DNA from: Streptomyces diastaticus subsp. diastaticus
GTDB lineage: Bacteria; Actinomycetota; Actinomycetes; Streptomycetales; Streptomycetaceae
Reading direction: 5' to 3'
NCBI RefSeq assembly: GCF_011170125.1
Contig: NZ_BLLN01000007.1
Location: forward strand, 1-22,977
DNA length: 22,977 nt
Of this stretch, positions 21,253 through 22,977 are shown piece after piece; the first letter of the stretch is position 1; each line of letters opens with the position of its first letter. Position numbers and translations under genes: made by a program. The notes below the pieces were generated by a model. It saw only the letters and a program-made list of their open reading frames with translations. It was not told the DNA's origin and ran no database searches.

Positions 21253-22386
21253 TCATTCGTTGGCCGCGCGGGGGCGGTCGCCTTCGTCGTACTGGTCGAA
21301 GAGGGGGGTGCGGCCTCGTTCGCGGGAGCGGCGGGCGGAGGCGGCACGTCGGGCCGGGGCGGCCTCCGCGGGCTCCTCGGGGGCGTCCCCCGCGGGGGCC
21401 TCGCCGCCGCCGGTGTCCGGGGCGGCGCTGGAACGGGCGGAGCTCCAGGTGTCGGGGGCGCCGAGGTCGACCGGCGGGGTGGCGCGGGGGGCGACGGGGG
21501 CCGTGACGTAGGTGGGGAGGGGGACGGGGACGGGGTCCCAGCTGTCCCCGTCGGCCGGCAGGCGGCGGGCGCGCTGCTGGTCGACCCACTCGGCGTGGTC
21601 GGTCTGCTCGACCAGTGCTCTGCGGTCGGCGGCGAGCGCGGTGCGCTCGGGGTCGGGGGCCGGGGCGGGCTCCTCGGCCTCCTCGATCTGCTCGGTGGGG
21701 TGGTCACGGCGGCGGCCGCGCTCGCGTACGTGCTGGGCGGCGACCTCGGCCTGACGGCGGTCCATCGCGTAGACGAAGCGGCGGCGCTCCTGGCGGCGCA
21801 GGTAGGCGATGTAGGCGCTGAGGAGGATCGCGGGGATCGCGGGGGCCCACAGGAGGGCGAGGCCGCCCACGGCGGCGGCGACCGCGCCGAGGGTGAAGGC
21901 GACGAAGAGGAGCATCGTGGTGCGGCGGCGGCGCGCGAGGACCTTGGAGCGCCGGGCGCGCGCGGTGGCGCCGGGATCGGCCGGGCGGTGGGCGGGGACC
22001 TGCTGCGGCGCGGGCCGCTCCTGCCGGGGAGGCTGCCCGGGCCGGGGCGCGGTGCGGCGCGGCGGCGCGGGCTCCTCACGTACCGGGGGCATGGCGAAGG
22101 ACCGGACGTCGACCGATCCGGTCCCGGCGTCCGGGGCGCGGGTCGCGCCGTCGGCCGGGTCGCCCTCGCCGGAGGGCTCGCCGGTGCCGGCGGCGCGGGC
22201 CTGGGCGGCACCCTTGGCGTAGCGCCGCTCCATCCCCGCGCGTCCGGACAGGAGCCGGATGGCGGTGCTGAAGCGTTCCGTCGGACGGGCTTCGTTCAAC
22301 TCGTCCTGCCGACGGAGCCACATGGGCACCAAGTAGGCGGCCCAGGCCCCCACGATGACTGCGTAAATGAGGCCGCTGCTGCTCAC
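21253..22386 (-). CDS. sepX: SepX/GlpR-like membrane protein (mirror copy)
   Basis: Mirror of 10264-11397, same 377-residue translation. Confidence 0.83.
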   Translation of the reverse strand: MSSSGLIYAVIVGAWAAYLVPMWLRRQDELNEARPTERFSTAIRLLSGRAGMERRYAKGAAQARAAGTGEPSGEGDPADGATRAPDAGTGSVDVRSFAMPPVREEPAPPRRTAPRPGQPPRQERPAPQQVPAHRPADPGATARARRSKVLARRRRTTMLLFVAFTLGAVAAAVGGLALLWAPAIPAILLSAYIAYLRRQERRRFVYAMDRRQAEVAAQHVRERGRRRDHPTEQIEEAEEPAPAPDPERTALAADRRALVEQTDHAEWVDQQRARRLPADGDSWDPVPVPLPTYVTAPVAPRATPPVDLGAPDTWSSARSSAAPDTGGGEAPAGDAPEEPAEAAPARRAASARRSRERGRTPLFDQYDEGDRPRAANE

Positions 22387-22609
22387 GACTCACACGGTAG
22401 AGGGGTTTCGTCGGGGCCATCCGCCAATTGAACCGGTGTGTCGCACGATCTGGCTGATATCTCCAGAGTTTTTTCCTACAGATGTGATCGGACGATCGCA
22501 ACTCCGCGACAATCGGGTGATCGAACCCTAAAGAATTCGAACGCTTATTCGTATTTCCGTGATCACGGTTGTGGTGTGCGGATTTCGCGGCGGAGCGGTG
22601 GTTCCCGCC
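22387..22609 (-). promoter_or_regulatory. Regulatory gap upstream of sepX (mirror copy, one extra base)
   Basis: Mirror of 10042-10263 with one additional A near 22499-22501 (GCAACTCC against the expected GCACTCC). The palindrome CCGTGATCACGG is at 22557-22568. Confidence 0.4.
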
Positions 22610-22977
22610 TCAGGCCGTGGGGTGGGGCCGGGCGCGGCGCCAGCGGCGCAGGACACCGTCGGGTACTTCCTCCGCCGTGAGTGCGAATACCAGGTGGTCG
22701 CGCCAGGCTCCGTCGATATGCAGATAGCGGGGGCGCAGCCCTTCCTCGCGGAATCCGAGTTTCTCGACGACACGGCGGCTCGGCCCGTTCTCGGGGCGGA
22801 TGCAGACCTCGATCCGGTGCAGTCCGACGCCCCGGAAGCAGTGGTCGACGGCGGCTGCGACGGCGGTCGGCATCACGCCGCGCCCGGCGACGTCCTGGTC
22901 CACCCAGTAGCCGATGTGGGCGGAGCACATCGAACCCCAGGTGATCCCGGCGACGGTCAGCTGACCGACGAGGCGGC
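22610..22977 (-). CDS. rimJ: RimJ-like acetyltransferase, C-terminal part (mirror copy, cut by window edge)
   Basis: Mirror of 9674-10041, covering the last 122 codons and including the acetyl-CoA-binding loop. The first 78 codons are beyond the window; the opposite edge (1-63) carries the first 21 codons on the same strand, leaving about 172 bases of the gene unrepresented on this strand. Confidence 0.88.
   Translation of the reverse strand, partial: RLVGQLTVAGITWGSMCSAHIGYWVDQDVAGRGVMPTAVAAAVDHCFRGVGLHRIEVCIRPENGPSRRVVEKLGFREEGLRPRYLHIDGAWRDHLVFALTAEEVPDGVLRRWRRARPHPTA

Larger units (their letters stand above)
9674..22977. repeat. Giant inverted repeat 2 (palindrome centred near 16325)
   Basis: Bases 9674-16279 are the reverse complement of 16366-22977. 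Paired positions sum to 32650, or 32651 beyond one extra base near 22499. sepX, tRNA-Ala, the broken genes, the hydrolase, the hypothetical, the GNAT and xthA all recur as mirror images. The arms are separated by an 86-base unpaired loop (16280-16365) flanked by a 10-base stem. Several single-base differences lie just left of the loop (16195-16279). The outer end of this arm maps within about 172 bases of where the left arm of the other palindrome ends, inside rimJ. Confidence 0.97.

Noticed and set aside
1..22977. Terminal inverted repeats or telomeres of a linear Streptomyces chromosome or plasmid
   Set aside because: The gene set is core-type, the turns lie in or beside coding sequence with almost no spacer or a coding-like loop, and no family of telomeric hairpin palindromes or tap/tpg-like genes is visible. 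The copies differ by scattered single-base changes as expected of sequencing error.
1..22977. True gene duplication of galU, moeA, sepX, tRNA-Ala, xthA and others
   Set aside because: The copies match in coding and non-coding sequence, are inverted about two axes, and differ mainly at the turns. Real paralogues would have diverged.
1..22977. CRISPR array, toxin-antitoxin pair or phage genes
   Set aside because: No spaced direct repeats of CRISPR type, no small overlapping gene pair of that kind, and no structural phage proteins were seen on either strand.

Overview
The window looks like core chromosome of a high-GC actinobacterium, most likely a Streptomyces or close relative. The reasons are very high GC with strong G/C at third codon positions, GTG and TTG starts, and the order 5-formyl-THF cyclo-ligase <> galU, moeA, (moaC, mogA), rimJ, sepX/glpR-like, tRNA-Ala. 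The cyclo-ligase/galU/moeA/rimJ/membrane-protein order is also, as I recall it, that of Mycobacterium tuberculosis Rv0992c-Rv0996.

The dominant feature is structural. Only about 11.6 kb of the 23 kb is unique. Segment A (1-4750) is the reverse complement of 4752-9501, folding about 4751. Segment C (about 16366-22977) is the reverse complement of 9674-16279, folding about 16325. Segment B (4751 to about 16320) is the only full copy. A and C together cover the reverse strand of B except for about 172 bases inside rimJ. The window is therefore almost exactly one lap around a dumbbell: the forward strand of an 11.6-kb piece, a turn, then its reverse strand. Both turns fall in or next to coding sequence, and copy differences cluster at the ends of B. 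I read this as an assembly or library fold-back artefact (missed hairpin adapters, template-complement read, or amplification chimera) rather than biology, but raw reads must decide. Every gene listed twice should be counted once.

Layout of the unique sequence (B coordinates): the C-terminal part of a penicillin-acylase-like gene (damaged in B, clean in A); a 26-bp hairpin between convergent genes; 5-formyl-THF cyclo-ligase (-); a divergent promoter region; galU, moeA/glp, moaC, mogA and rimJ tightly packed on +; a 222-bp regulatory gap; sepX/glpR-like membrane protein; tRNA-Ala(CGC) with terminator; a 1.9-kb strip of broken genes (DUF4259-like, tripeptidyl-aminopeptidase-like, a degraded unrecognised gene); an intact alpha/beta hydrolase; a small hypothetical and a GNAT acetyltransferase on -; exodeoxyribonuclease III (xthA) divergent from the GNAT; and a fragment of an unrecognised gene inside the second turn.

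The most interesting biology is the operon that puts a MoeA/gephyrin-like protein beside a SepX/GlpR-like membrane protein. In Corynebacterium this pair (Glp-GlpR) links to FtsZ, and in Streptomyces SepX acts in hyphal septation. Here moaC and mogA sit between moeA and rimJ, joining molybdenum-cofactor synthesis and cell division in one locus. Several genes also carry a TANNNT -10-like hexamer 6-7 bases before the start codon, suggesting leaderless transcripts.
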